Below are positions 17,673 to 26,457 of a stretch of DNA of 64,000 nt, one piece after another (position 1 is the stretch's first letter; every line of letters begins with the position of its first letter). Origin of the DNA: Bacillus multifaciens (GTDB taxonomy: Bacteria; Bacillota; Bacilli; Bacillales; Bacillaceae_G); the NCBI RefSeq assembly GCF_030756675.1, contig NZ_JAVBXD010000010.1:58575-122574 (forward strand), written 5' to 3'. Position numbers and translations under genes: made by a program. Below the pieces are notes generated by a model, which saw only the letters and a list, made by a program, of their open reading frames with translations, had not been told where the DNA came from and searched no databases.

Positions 17673-19514
17673 CTATCCTTTATAATCATCAAATTCTTTA
17701 TCATCTACTACATAAGGGTGAGGATCCTCCTGAATAAATCGTACCGCATTTAAACCAATCATCTGAGCAGGGATGGAAGTGTTGCCGTCTGGTAAAATAG
17801 GTGAAATGGAAAGATCAGCAACTTTAAGATTTTTAGTACCAAAGACATTGAGGAATCCATCCACTACGCCTTCTTGAATCGTCCGTCCCATCTTACATTG
17901 TCCCCCAAAATGAAAGAAGTTCGAATAAGATGCCCTGACATAATTCTCAAGTTGCTTTCGTTTTTTTGCCTCATTAGGTAACTTGAAGATTTCTTCCGGA
18001 GGGTATACAACCTCATGTATGCCGCTATTATGAGTTCGAGCCTGCTTAATAATTTTGTAAGTGTTTATATATTGATCTACCAGAAAATTTAGATCATCAA
18101 GATTTTGCAACGGATTGAAGGTAAGCGACGGAAAAGCTTCAGGATCGCTATGCGCCACCATAATCGTACCCTTGCTTTTCGGGTTAAGATCTAATATACC
18201 AAAACTCATGATATTGGTACTACTGAAACTATCAAAATTCCAACCATTACGGATTACATCTTGAATAGGGAGAAATAAAGCTGCGGGGGCTCCAAGAATT
18301 TGGAGGCGACGCCCCTCCAGACTCGCCGGATTTTCCGCTTTAAAGGCACCTAGGGCAATGGGTTGGGGATCAGTCGACAATATAGGTACAAGTTCGGATG
18401 TCTCTACCTTAACGCCCATTCCAACATAAGCTTGAGTTTGAAGATTGTAACCAACATTTGGACTCTCTATCAATGTTGGTATCCCCGCCTTAGCCAAATC
18501 GCACGATTTTCCGATTCCTGAACGTTGTAGAATGACTGAAGAAAAAAATCCCGCAGAGACGATAATGCCTTTTCTTGCAAATCTTCTTTGTGAAATACCG
18601 TTCTTGACAAATTCAACGCCAACTGCAATGTTCAGTCCCTGTATTTTCTTAAATAAGATTTTATTAACAGTTGTTTTAGCTAAAATAACTAACTTTCTTC
18701 CATTAACCCCAAACTCATCTGGATGGACCTCGTCTCCTTGACTGACAATATGTTCATTTAAATATCCTGTTGCTGTCGATGAACGGACAAATTGACTATC
18801 TTTTTTCTGTTGGATATATTGTGATTTGTAAAATGTACAATCCCTGACACCTGTATTATAGTCATCAACAATGTCGATACCTAAAACCTTTGCGGTTGCG
18901 TTGGTCAAGGTTTCTATCAGCCCATGAGGAGGAATAAGTTGTTGTCTAACAAAAATAGGACCTTCCGTTCCTCTCTCGTTAGAGCTTTGAGTCGCTCCTA
19001 TATATGTCTCATTTTTCATAAATAAGGAACGAATCTGATTGTAACTCCATTGGTCACCAACGAGAGCTGCCCACTTGTCATACAGTTCTTTACTCCCACG
19101 TACTGCATACATGTCATTAATTTCTGAGCTTCCCCCAATTACTCGACCATTTTGTGAAAGAAGTGAACGTTCAATGATTTTCTCTAGGTTAGAAGTAATA
19201 TTAAATGTAAACTTATTATCGCTGGCTAAATTAATCGAATCTGTAATAGAAGCACTACTTAGCTCATTCGTCATATTCGTTCCTGCTTCAAGCACTAGTA
19301 CAGAAGTGCTTTTGTCATCCGTTAATTCTTTGGCGATTACTCCTCCGGCAGTTCCGGCACCAATCACGATATAATCAAATCCGGTCGGCTCGGTTGATTG
19401 TGTAGGTTCTGGAATGGGTTCTGAAATAGGTTCTGGAATGGATTCTGAAATAGGCTCTGGAATAGGAACCGGAAATGCAACAGGAATGAAGAAGCCTCTA
19501 TGTTTTAATGACAT
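17673..19514 (-). CDS. GMC family FAD-dependent oxidoreductase with Pro/Glu repeat leader
   Basis: 613 residues. After a short N-terminus, residues about 13-42 are a PEP-I-S/E repeat (PIPEPISESIPEPISEPIPE), then the Rossmann motif FDYIVIGAGTAGGVIAKELT. NGRVIGGSSEINDMYAVRG is the second GMC signature, and the C-terminal HFGGQCKMG and PDGNTSIPAQMIGLNAVRF hold the His/Asn active-site region. GMC enzymes oxidise alcohols, sugars or sterols with FAD. No clear secretion signal precedes the repeat. It is flanked on both sides by relics of recombinases, transposase and an HD-domain gene, which suggests insertion as a cassette. Confidence 0.88.
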   Translation of the reverse strand: MSLKHRGFFIPVAFPVPIPEPISESIPEPISEPIPEPTQSTEPTGFDYIVIGAGTAGGVIAKELTDDKSTSVLVLEAGTNMTNELSSASITDSINLASDNKFTFNITSNLEKIIERSLLSQNGRVIGGSSEINDMYAVRGSKELYDKWAALVGDQWSYNQIRSLFMKNETYIGATQSSNERGTEGPIFVRQQLIPPHGLIETLTNATAKVLGIDIVDDYNTGVRDCTFYKSQYIQQKKDSQFVRSSTATGYLNEHIVSQGDEVHPDEFGVNGRKLVILAKTTVNKILFKKIQGLNIAVGVEFVKNGISQRRFARKGIIVSAGFFSSVILQRSGIGKSCDLAKAGIPTLIESPNVGYNLQTQAYVGMGVKVETSELVPILSTDPQPIALGAFKAENPASLEGRRLQILGAPAALFLPIQDVIRNGWNFDSFSSTNIMSFGILDLNPKSKGTIMVAHSDPEAFPSLTFNPLQNLDDLNFLVDQYINTYKIIKQARTHNSGIHEVVYPPEEIFKLPNEAKKRKQLENYVRASYSNFFHFGGQCKMGRTIQEGVVDGFLNVFGTKNLKVADLSISPILPDGNTSIPAQMIGLNAVRFIQEDPHPYVVDDKEFDDYKG

Positions 19515-19766
19515 GAATAATCAAGCTCCTTTTTTTGTATTTAGTATATTAAATGTAAAAAAAGCGTGTTTTCTTGTGCCATTGTCTTTACTTATCAAAA
19601 AAAACATAGATGTATGTTCTATCGCTAGCGTCACATAATTAAGTTTTGAATTTTCTGTTTTTACCCTTCCCTTTATTAGAAGAAAAACATAGACACTTTA
19701 ACAGGGGTAGTAAACATCCATTTTTTTCTATAACCTTTAGCGAGTGTAACAGAGACATGAAAAGCT

Positions 19767-19978
19767 TTATGGAACACTTTTTCCTTGGATTTTACGTTGC
19801 CAAATGTGTGCTGGTTTCCATAATGATGCTTTTAAAAAACGACTGATTTGCAAATAGGTTCGTTTACTTTGCGAAAACAGCTCAGCTAACACATTTAAAT
19901 AGTACACAATCATCGCAATATATACTTGATTGTGCACAGCTTGTTCGCTCTGACCGTAAAACTTCTTAATGTTCAAAT
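19767..19978 (-). pseudogene. IS4-type transposase C-terminal fragment
   Basis: The frame reads HLNIKKFYGQSEQAVHNQVY, IAMIVYYLNVLAELF and ISRFLKASLWKPAHIWQRKI, then stops. GQSEQAVxNQ followed by a hydrophobic helix is the C-terminal pattern of IS4/IS5377-like DDE transposases as I remember them. Only about 70 residues remain. Its left junction cuts the HD-domain gene at 19966-20502. Confidence 0.7.
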
Positions 19979-20502
19979 GTCTTATTTTGTTCTGTCCAAA
20001 TTTCATTATATTTAATAATTTGATCCGAGGTTACTTTATTTTCTCTCCATACCTCACCATTTGTATGTACATTTTGTGTAAACGCCTGCATTTTATCTAT
20101 CGCCTGAACAAACCGCGCTTTCTTCGTTTCGTTTGCTTCATATTCATTCCAAAGTTCGTGAAATTCAAGTTCTAACTCATTTGGTAACTCATTTAACAAC
20201 TTTTGGATCGCTTCCTCTTCTCGTTGTTTCTTATTTATTCTAGCAAAAGAATCATGTGCATAGGTATCACCGGCATATATTTCACCAAGATCGTGTATTA
20301 ATATTAATTTTAAAGCTCTTTCTAAATTAATCTTCTCTCCTATTTCTTTATATAACAAAAGAGCAAACATACACATATGCCATGTATGTTCTGCATTATT
20401 TTCATGACGACTACTATGAGAAACTTTAGTTTTTCTTTCAATCAATTTAAACTTATCTATTATCCGTAAAAACTCTATAATTTGTTCAATTCTCATTTCC
20501 AC
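19966..20502 (-). CDS. HD-domain hydrolase, C-terminally truncated
   Basis: 178 residues of an HD-superfamily phosphohydrolase (YfbR-like 5'-nucleotidase group): metal ligands appear in NNAEHTWHMCMFALLL and LILIHDLGEIYAGD. Comparison with the relic at 16955-17265 shows that the last 25-30 residues (FEDVFHYLWEVAENKKMFYT and on) are lost: here the frame runs from NKTFE into IS4 transposase sequence and stops at once. The fold core and HD motif remain, so activity is possible. A GTG at 20502 is the likely start; an ATG two codons later is an alternative. Confidence 0.8.
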   Translation of the reverse strand: MEMRIEQIIEFLRIIDKFKLIERKTKVSHSSRHENNAEHTWHMCMFALLLYKEIGEKINLERALKLILIHDLGEIYAGDTYAHDSFARINKKQREEEAIQKLLNELPNELELEFHELWNEYEANETKKARFVQAIDKMQAFTQNVHTNGEVWRENKVTSDQIIKYNEIWTEQNKTFEH

Positions 20503-20532
20503 ATTTGCTAATTCCCTTCTTCAACTACATTT

Positions 20533-21339
20533 TTAACCAACACTAACCGTACGAATTAACTTCTCTAACACTTCCGCGACACCATCTTCATCATTAGATT
20601 TTGTAACGAAATGCGCAATTTCTTTTAATTCACTGATTGCATTTTCCATAGCAACCGGAAAACCACACGCTTGAAAGAGATCTAAATCGTTCCAATCATC
20701 ACCAAATGCCATTATACTGCTCATAGATATTTGGCTTTCAACGCAAAGGTCCATTATAGCTAGTTTTTTAGAAACACCTTTAGCCATAATTTGAATTAAA
20801 GTTCCCGAGTCGGTACATACAGTGTTTACTTTATGTTCAAATTGTTTGTGTAATTTCTCGTAATACGGATATTGTGTGATTAATAATTTTGAAGCCTTAA
20901 TTTCTTTCAATTCATCTAATGAAACTACAACTGGATTTACAATTGCATTCATAGCTTTACTATAATCTAACGTCTTGTTGCTATACCACGTATCTTCAGA
21001 TTCGATAGAAAGACAAGCATCTGAATGATGAGTAATTACATATTCAAAAATTTCATCTGTAATAGCTGATTCAATCGGATAATGTTGTTTGTACTCTGAT
21101 GTGTTATCAATGATTAATGCGCCGTTGTAATACACAAACGCCGCCATGTCTTGAAGTTCCTGTGGAAGAAAGGCTTTTACTGAGCGCGGGGGTCTTGCTG
21201 TCGCAAAAATAACAGTTATTCCGTTTCTATAACATTCACGGATAGCTTGTAAGTTTCTTTTCGATACTTCTTTTTGTGAATTTAATAACGTACCATCTAA
21301 GTCTAAAACAATTCCTTTAACATTTGATATAAGATCCAT
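20533..21339 (-). CDS. Cof-type HAD hydrolase
   Basis: 268 residues. HAD motif I is VLDLDGTLLNSQ, motif II the threonine in IFATARPPRSVKAF, motif III the lysine in SKKLAIMDLC, motif IV GDDWNDLDLFQACG. The C2-type cap lies between residues about 85 and 190. Cof/YkrA-type phosphatases act on sugar phosphates or flavin/PLP precursors; the substrate is unclear. AAGGAGATG precedes the ATG. It lies 30 bp upstream of the HD-domain gene, so the two may be cotranscribed. Confidence 0.9.
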   Translation of the reverse strand: MDLISNVKGIVLDLDGTLLNSQKEVSKRNLQAIRECYRNGITVIFATARPPRSVKAFLPQELQDMAAFVYYNGALIIDNTSEYKQHYPIESAITDEIFEYVITHHSDACLSIESEDTWYSNKTLDYSKAMNAIVNPVVVSLDELKEIKASKLLITQYPYYEKLHKQFEHKVNTVCTDSGTLIQIMAKGVSKKLAIMDLCVESQISMSSIMAFGDDWNDLDLFQACGFPVAMENAISELKEIAHFVTKSNDEDGVAEVLEKLIRTVSVG

Positions 21340-21564
21340 GTGAACATCTCCTTATCTGAAAATATCTTTTTCTTATTCTAGATATGGTTTGGAAATCCTC
21401 TTTGTTTAAAATTAGTAATTAAAACAATTAAAAACTTGGCAAAAAATATTATTTATGTTATGATTAATTATTTGTTCATTTAACAATGACGTGAAGCGTG
21501 GTAAATTATCATAGTGTAGTAGTTAATTACTAAACAAACACACTTCCTAAGGAGGGCTTAATCA

Positions 21565-22290
21565 ATGAAGGTTTCAAATGGAGTTGCGACACTTGAATTA
21601 AAAATACAAGGTTTCATCTTACATCCTACCCTTATCTGGGATGATGAGGAAGCTGTTTTGATTGATGCGGGCATGCCCGGTCAGTTGGAACAAATACGTA
21701 CTTTGATGAATGATTTAGGGGTTCCCTTTGAGAAATTAAAGGCAGTCATTGTATCACATCAAGATATAGACCATATCGGAAGCCTTCCAGAAGTAGTAGA
21801 TGCATCTACTACTAAAATTAATGTGTATGCACACAAGCTTGATAAACCATATATCGAGGGGAAATTCCCGCTTATAAAAACAGATCCTGAACGTATGAGT
21901 AAAGAAGCATGGGCATCTCTTCCTAAAGAAATGAAATTGTTATATACGAACCCTCCCAACTGTAAAGTCAATCAAACTTTAGAAAATGGACAAGAACTTC
22001 CGTATTGCGGAGGCATTCAAGTACTCCATACACCTGGACATACTCCAGGACATGTTAGCCTTTATGTAAAGAAAAGCAAAACTCTTGTTGCTGGCGATGC
22101 TTTGATATGTGTAGATGGTTCTTTACAAGGACCTGTCGAGAGAACAACGTTAGACATGAAGGAGGCTCTTACTTCTTTAAATAAATATTTAGATTTTGAT
22201 ATCAAATCCGTCATTTGTTATCACGGAGGCATTTGTATGAATGCTCCCAAAAAACAAATTCAAAATCTTGTAGAAAGAGTTAAGTTATAA
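21565..22290 (+). CDS. MBL-fold metallo-hydrolase
   Basis: 241 residues. The metal site is VSHQDIDHIGSLPE (second His of the usual HxHxDH replaced by Asp, a variant seen in this subfamily), with further ligands in HTPGHTPGHVSLY, VAGDALIC and CYHGGIC. The product is a cytoplasmic hydrolase of the glyoxalase II / lactonase type; substrate unknown. AAGGAGGG lies 9 nt before the ATG, and a strong terminator follows. Confidence 0.9.
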   Translation: MKVSNGVATLELKIQGFILHPTLIWDDEEAVLIDAGMPGQLEQIRTLMNDLGVPFEKLKAVIVSHQDIDHIGSLPEVVDASTTKINVYAHKLDKPYIEGKFPLIKTDPERMSKEAWASLPKEMKLLYTNPPNCKVNQTLENGQELPYCGGIQVLHTPGHTPGHVSLYVKKSKTLVAGDALICVDGSLQGPVERTTLDMKEALTSLNKYLDFDIKSVICYHGGICMNAPKKQIQNLVERVKL

Positions 22291-22361
22291 AACTCGATAA
22301 TTATGGATTCAATACGTGACTTATTATAAATAAATGTTTTTGATACAATACTTTTCAAAGA

Positions 22362-22400
22362 AAAAGCCTCTTTAAGAATCAACTTAAGAGGCTTTCGTTT
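22362..22400 (+). terminator. Terminator after the MBL-fold gene
   Basis: AAAAGCCTCTTTAAG pairs with CTTAAGAGGCTTT around a six-nt loop, about 75 nt after the stop codon. Confidence 0.85.
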
Positions 22401-22439
22401 CCATTCTTCTAAAAGGGGGATTTTCTTTAAAATTTAAGT

Positions 22440-22715
22440 TTACTGAGGAGCTTTTGTTTGAAGCAGCTTCAACCCCATACCGATAAAAATCATCCCTGTT
22501 ATTTTATTTAGCACCATTCCTACTTTTTCATTTCCTCTTAGTTTCTTTGTGACATAGGAAGAAAACTAAGCAATAAATAGACACCATAATAATCCAGTAA
22601 TCGTAAACGTAAGTCCTAAAATAATAAAAGATATAGGACTAGAAGCTTTTGTATCTATAAATTGCGGGAGAAAGTGTTTTAAGATGATTAAAAATCCGTT
22701 GATTTGCCCATACAT
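22440..22715 (-). pseudogene. LysE family exporter, broken C-terminal part
   Basis: The minus strand reads GFLIILKHFLPQFIDTKASS, FIILGLTFTITGLLWCLFIA, an in-frame TAG, then FSSYVTKKLRGNEKVGMVLN and GMIFIGMGLKLLQTKAPQ. This is the last half of a LysE/RhtB amino-acid exporter. The N-terminal half is missing and the stop disrupts the rest. Confidence 0.85.
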
Positions 22716-22878
22716 GATAGTTATATAGATTTTCTACATGATTAGCTATACAATCGCCCCCTGACCGTCACTTTTCTTACTATTCTTTATCTGAATAAAT
22801 TATTCCTCATTTCAAAACAATACGACTTTCTTATTAACAGTAAATCTTTGTTTTAAACCAACAATAGTCATACATCTC

Positions 22879-23355
22879 TTATTGAAACCATCGATAAAAC
22901 CTCCACATAAAAAGCAAGAAAATCAGGTATCCAAAAAAGGAGTAGGAATGATGCCATGCTTCGCTATGAACGAACCATCCTAGCTGCTCCGCAAATCGTT
23001 CAGAAATACTCATACAAAGTCCAATCGAAATGATAAATATGATTTTTGATAATGTAGGTAACATTTTCATGATCCACACAAAAAGAGCAGTGCAAATAGG
23101 TAATATGAATAACGTAAACGCAATATTGATTGTAAAAACTTGCGGGAAAGGTCTTGCTGGGAAGGCGTAGATTTGTTTACTGACAAACAATAAGTCTAAA
23201 TATGTTCCGATTAAAGAAGAGAATATAATCGTAGCTACAATTACTTTATGGTCATTCCTCCCCTGTTTCTTCTCGGAGCAAGACATTTTTTTTGACCAAG
23301 ATGGCAAGTTCAATTTTTTCAAGCGTTTTGCAGTATTCGTTATAAATCTTTCCAT
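22879..23355 (-). CDS. CBO0543-like membrane protein
   Basis: 158 residues. After a basic N-terminus of about 35 residues come four hydrophobic segments (VIVATIIFSSLIGTYLDLLF, FTINIAFTLFILPICTALFV, IIFIISIGLCMSI, FGYLIFLLFMWRFYRWFQ), the pattern of the small CBO0543 family. Function unknown. The start at 23355 has AAGGAGA 8 nt upstream, which means the first 104 bp overlap the end of the DUF2515 gene in another frame. Confidence 0.75.
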   Translation of the reverse strand: MERFITNTAKRLKKLNLPSWSKKMSCSEKKQGRNDHKVIVATIIFSSLIGTYLDLLFVSKQIYAFPARPFPQVFTINIAFTLFILPICTALFVWIMKMLPTLSKIIFIISIGLCMSISERFAEQLGWFVHSEAWHHSYSFFGYLIFLLFMWRFYRWFQ

Positions 23356-24442
23356 TTGTACTTTCTCCTTTATCGATTAAATAGTCCACAATACGCCAGT
23401 CTTCAAACCAGTCTTCGCTTTCCGCTTCTTCATGATTAAGATCTTTCCATGCGTATATGAATCGCGGGCTATATAAGCGATTCGCACCCTTTCTTAATTG
23501 ACAGTTTTTTATTCGGCGCTTATAAAATGCACGAGAGAATGATTCGTTTACATCATAAAATAAATGTGGCCAGTAGTCTTTTCGTGAACCGGTATGTGGA
23601 TGATCATGAGCCCAGTTTATTACTTTTTGTAAGATGTTCTCGCGGTGAAATAATAGTGAGTATAATCGTTTTCCGAGTAGAATTCGTTCATGGAGGGAGA
23701 TGAAATGTTTGATTGTATCACCGAACAGCAGTGTTTTTTGTTTAGTCTCATCTTTATAGAATGGAAAAAGGATATGATTAAAGCGAAAAAAATCGTAAAG
23801 TTTAAATGCAATACTGTTCAATACCGTCTTTTTAAAATGTTCATTTTGAATAACCCTTTTTTCTAAATAGCTTTGTTCATTAATAACGGTGGCAATGGCT
23901 AATGTATAGCGGTCACCTGTACTCCAAAAATAGTTCCAAATTGTTTCCATAAATGTTGACACATGAAAAAAGGGTAGAAGATAGAATAAGTTTTTTTCTT
24001 TTTTTATACTTTGTTCGTACAGCAAAAACTGCGGAAATACATCCTGGAAGATTAACCAGTTACCTCGTTCTAAAAAAGAAAAGAAGGTGAGTTGATCTTT
24101 TTCTGACAATAATCTCGTATATAACTCCCCTTTCAAATCGGTCATATTCCAACCGCCATTACGCGATACCATATGTCCAAGCAATGCCCACTGTATTTCT
24201 GGATAGCGGAGGTAAAAACGATAATAAGCTTGCGTTCGCGTCACATTATTTTTGTTATGTTTTCTTGTTTGGTCATTGATTTGATGAATGAGCACCCTTT
24301 CTTCTTCTGTTAACTTCCATGTTTTAACGGGAAGTTGTTTGTTTTCACATTTTTTCATTAGTTCATTTTTTATATCCAAAAGAGAATGCGGCATTGTTTT
24401 GGAAAAGTCGTTCCATTTCTTTTTCCGATCACTGTAGTGCAT
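23252..24442 (-). CDS. DUF2515 family protein (YppC-like)
   Basis: The start is the ATG at 24442 (MHYSDRKKKWNDF), right after GGGAGGAAGTGAA; an in-frame ATG 21 bp upstream would place that ribosome site inside the gene. 396 residues, soluble, Trp- and Tyr-rich, with NNVTRTQAYYRFYLRYPEIQ and MVSRNGGWNMTDLKG, which I associate with DUF2515/YppC. Catalytic role unknown. Its 3' end overlaps the next gene by 104 bp, implying translational linkage. Confidence 0.82.
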   Translation of the reverse strand: MHYSDRKKKWNDFSKTMPHSLLDIKNELMKKCENKQLPVKTWKLTEEERVLIHQINDQTRKHNKNNVTRTQAYYRFYLRYPEIQWALLGHMVSRNGGWNMTDLKGELYTRLLSEKDQLTFFSFLERGNWLIFQDVFPQFLLYEQSIKKEKNLFYLLPFFHVSTFMETIWNYFWSTGDRYTLAIATVINEQSYLEKRVIQNEHFKKTVLNSIAFKLYDFFRFNHILFPFYKDETKQKTLLFGDTIKHFISLHERILLGKRLYSLLFHRENILQKVINWAHDHPHTGSRKDYWPHLFYDVNESFSRAFYKRRIKNCQLRKGANRLYSPRFIYAWKDLNHEEAESEDWFEDWRIVDYLIDKGESTNGKIYNEYCKTLEKIELAILVKKNVLLREETGEE

Positions 24443-24530
24443 TTCACTTCCTCCCGTTAACATGAATGTTCTTGTATCATTTTATTACGAACGCCTTGAA
24501 TAAATGATGACTGTTTCATATCGCCATGAA

Positions 24531-24560
24531 GGGGTCACGTCACATCGCTATCAAGCTAAG
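24531..24560 (+). repeat. Solo Tn3-family-like terminal repeat
   Basis: GGGGTCACGTCACATCGCTA TCAAGCTAAG starts with GGGGTC and ends with GCTAAG, the shape of Tn3-family terminal repeats. It lies at the downstream border of the GC-rich efflux operon. No inverted partner was found in the window. Confidence 0.4.
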
Positions 24561-24587
24561 AAAAAATTAATACCCCTAAAACAAAAA

Positions 24588-24622
24588 AACGCCATTCTTT
24601 CGAAAGAATGGCGTTCTTTCTG
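24588..24622 (-). terminator. Terminator of the ABC efflux operon
   Basis: A perfect 28-nt palindrome AACGCCATTCTTTC/GAAAGAATGGCGTT (24588-24615), followed on the minus strand by seven Ts. Confidence 0.85.
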
Positions 24623-24774
24623 ATTGTTGAATAACATGAAGGTGTTATATCGACAATCGTTACCCTGAGAACATGACAAATAAATAAAGCACAGAAAATT
24701 TTCCCGTGCTTTTTCAAACATATATTTTATTTCAGAAGATTTAGTTGCCACGAGACACCGAACCGATGGTGTAT

Positions 24775-25524
24775 TCACCCTAACTGGCGTTTAAATGCTT
24801 TAATGGCAAAGAAGTAAGCGATGACCATGATGCCGACGCACCAAGCAAGCGCGATCCAGATACCGTTGCCAACAGATCCTTCATACAAGAGGGCACGAAT
24901 CGCATTCACGATTGAAGTCACGGGCTGGTTCTCAGCGAACGCACGGACAATTTTAGGCATGGTTTCGGTGGGGACAAAGGCTGAACTGATAAACGGCAGG
25001 AATATCAGCGGGTACGAGTAGGCTGTTGCCCCTTCCATAGATCTCGCTGTCAATCCAGGAATGACCGCCAGCCATGTCAGCGCCAGCGTAAACAGCCCGA
25101 GTATTCCAGCTACCGCGAGCCAATCTAGGATATCAGCGCTGGAACGGAAGCCCATCAAGAGTGCGACGAGGATAACCACCACGATAGTAAGTGCATTGGA
25201 AACAAGTGAGGTCAATACGTGAGCCCACAATACCGACGAGCGCTTGATGGGCATGGTAATGAAACGCGCCATCAGCCCGCTCTTTACATCCGTAAACAGC
25301 CGGACGGAAGTGTAAGCGACGCCGGATGCAATAGCCATCAGCAAGATTCCCGGCAATAAATAATTGACGTAGTTGTCCGTTCCTGTCTCTATGGCACCTC
25401 CAAATACGTAGACAAACAGCAGCAGCATCATAATTGGCGTAATTGCCACTGTGATAATCGTATCCGGGCTGCGCATGATGTTGCGCATTAAACGCCCTAG
25501 TAATACCCCTGTTTTGCTTTTCAT
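24775..25524 (-). CDS. ABC-2 type efflux permease (DrrB-like)
   Basis: 249 residues with six membrane segments, for example TIITVAITPIMMLLLFVYVF, LLPGILLMAIASGVAYTSV and WIALAWCVGIMVIAYFFAIK. The conserved ABC-2 segment TARSMEGATAYSYPLIFLPF IS followed by ENQPVTSIVNAIRALL marks the DrrB/daunorubicin-type subgroup. Its ATG directly follows the TAA of the ATPase gene (TAAATG). It forms the membrane part of an exporter, probably for a lipophilic drug or peptide. Base composition is clearly richer in GC than the flanks. Confidence 0.9.
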   Translation of the reverse strand: MKSKTGVLLGRLMRNIMRSPDTIITVAITPIMMLLLFVYVFGGAIETGTDNYVNYLLPGILLMAIASGVAYTSVRLFTDVKSGLMARFITMPIKRSSVLWAHVLTSLVSNALTIVVVILVALLMGFRSSADILDWLAVAGILGLFTLALTWLAVIPGLTARSMEGATAYSYPLIFLPFISSAFVPTETMPKIVRAFAENQPVTSIVNAIRALLYEGSVGNGIWIALAWCVGIMVIAYFFAIKAFKRQLG

Positions 25525-26286
25525 TTACATCTCCTCCTTTTTGCCGATGATCGCGAGGAAAATTTCCTCTAATGTTGGTTGCTTCTCGATGTATTCCACT
25601 TTCGCTGGTGGGAACATTTCTTTGAGTTCGGTAAGGGTACCGGTCGTGATGATTTTTCCGTCATGCAGGATGGCGATACGGTCTGCCAGTTGTTCAGCTT
25701 CCTCCAGGTACTGGGTTGTCAGCAAGATGGTTGTGCCGCCGCCGGCAAGCTCCTTGACGGTATCCCAGACTTCAATCCGCGCTTCGGGGTCAAGCCCTGT
25801 CGTCGGTTCGTCGAGAAAAATGACTGCTGGCGTCCCAATCAGGCTCATGGCGATGTCAAGCCGGCGCTTCATCCCGCCGGGATATTGGTCTGCCCGGCGG
25901 TTAGCCGCATCGGTCAGGCTGAATCTTGCAAGCAGATTGTCGGCGACTTGAGCGGGATTGGAAACTCCACGCAACTTAGCGATCATTATCAGGTTTTCCC
26001 GCCCAGTGAGCATGCCGTCTAAAGCTGCGAACTGCCCTGTCAGGCTGATGCTCTGGCGAACATGATCCGGTTGACGCTGGACGTCAAAGCCGCAAATACC
26101 TACTTCGCCGCCATCGGCCTTCATCAGCGTCGAGAGGATGTTGACCGTCGTCGTCTTGCCCGCTCCATTTGATCCCAGCAGTGCGAAAATTTCACCACGC
26201 CGCACCTCAAAATCCACCCCCTTTAAGACTTCCTTGTCTTTAAAAGATTTTTTTAACCCTTTTACAGAAATCACTGCACTGCTCAT
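25525..26286 (-). CDS. ABC transporter ATPase (DrrA-like)
   Basis: 253 residues. Walker A is LLGSNGAGKTTTVN, the signature loop is YPGGMKRRLDIAMS, Walker B VIFLDEPTTGLDP, and the switch residue is Gln in LLTTQYLEEAEQLADRI, as is usual in DrrA proteins where His is replaced. The C-terminus has the short extra segment (KVEYIEKQPTLEEIFLAI) of this group. It powers the permease encoded directly downstream. The gene sits in a GC-richer island and belongs to the PadR/DUF1048 regulatory cluster upstream. Confidence 0.93.
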   Translation of the reverse strand: MSSAVISVKGLKKSFKDKEVLKGVDFEVRRGEIFALLGSNGAGKTTTVNILSTLMKADGGEVGICGFDVQRQPDHVRQSISLTGQFAALDGMLTGRENLIMIAKLRGVSNPAQVADNLLARFSLTDAANRRADQYPGGMKRRLDIAMSLIGTPAVIFLDEPTTGLDPEARIEVWDTVKELAGGGTTILLTTQYLEEAEQLADRIAILHDGKIITTGTLTELKEMFPPAKVEYIEKQPTLEEIFLAIIGKKEEM

Positions 26287-26392
26287 ACTTTTTTCCTCCT
26301 TATAAAAAGCGCTTTGCGGAGCTAGATTACATATATTTCACTATTTAGTCTGACTGATAATCTGTATGACTTAGTACCAAGACGAAAAAATA

Positions 26393-26439
26393 ACTGAATA
26401 GAGAGGGTGGCAATTCACATTTGTAACCAGCTATTCAGT
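26393..26439. promoter_or_regulatory. Inverted ACTGAATAG/CTATTCAGT pair upstream of the ABC genes
   Basis: ACTGAATAG (26393-26401) and CTATTCAGT (26431-26439) are exact inverted repeats inside the gap between the DUF1048 and ATPase genes. The same ATTCAGT core recurs upstream of padR, so this may be a PadR operator or an RNA hairpin. Confidence 0.5.
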
Positions 26440-26457
26440 CGGTATTATCTATTGAAT

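Noticed and set aside
19414-19638. Gly/Ser/Met-rich frame opposite the GMC gene N-terminus
   Set aside because: It is the complement of the PEPI repeat of the GMC gene and has no start signal.
24551-24778. 75-residue frame between the efflux permease and DUF2515 genes
   Set aside because: It runs through the terminator palindrome, has no ribosome site and no similarity.
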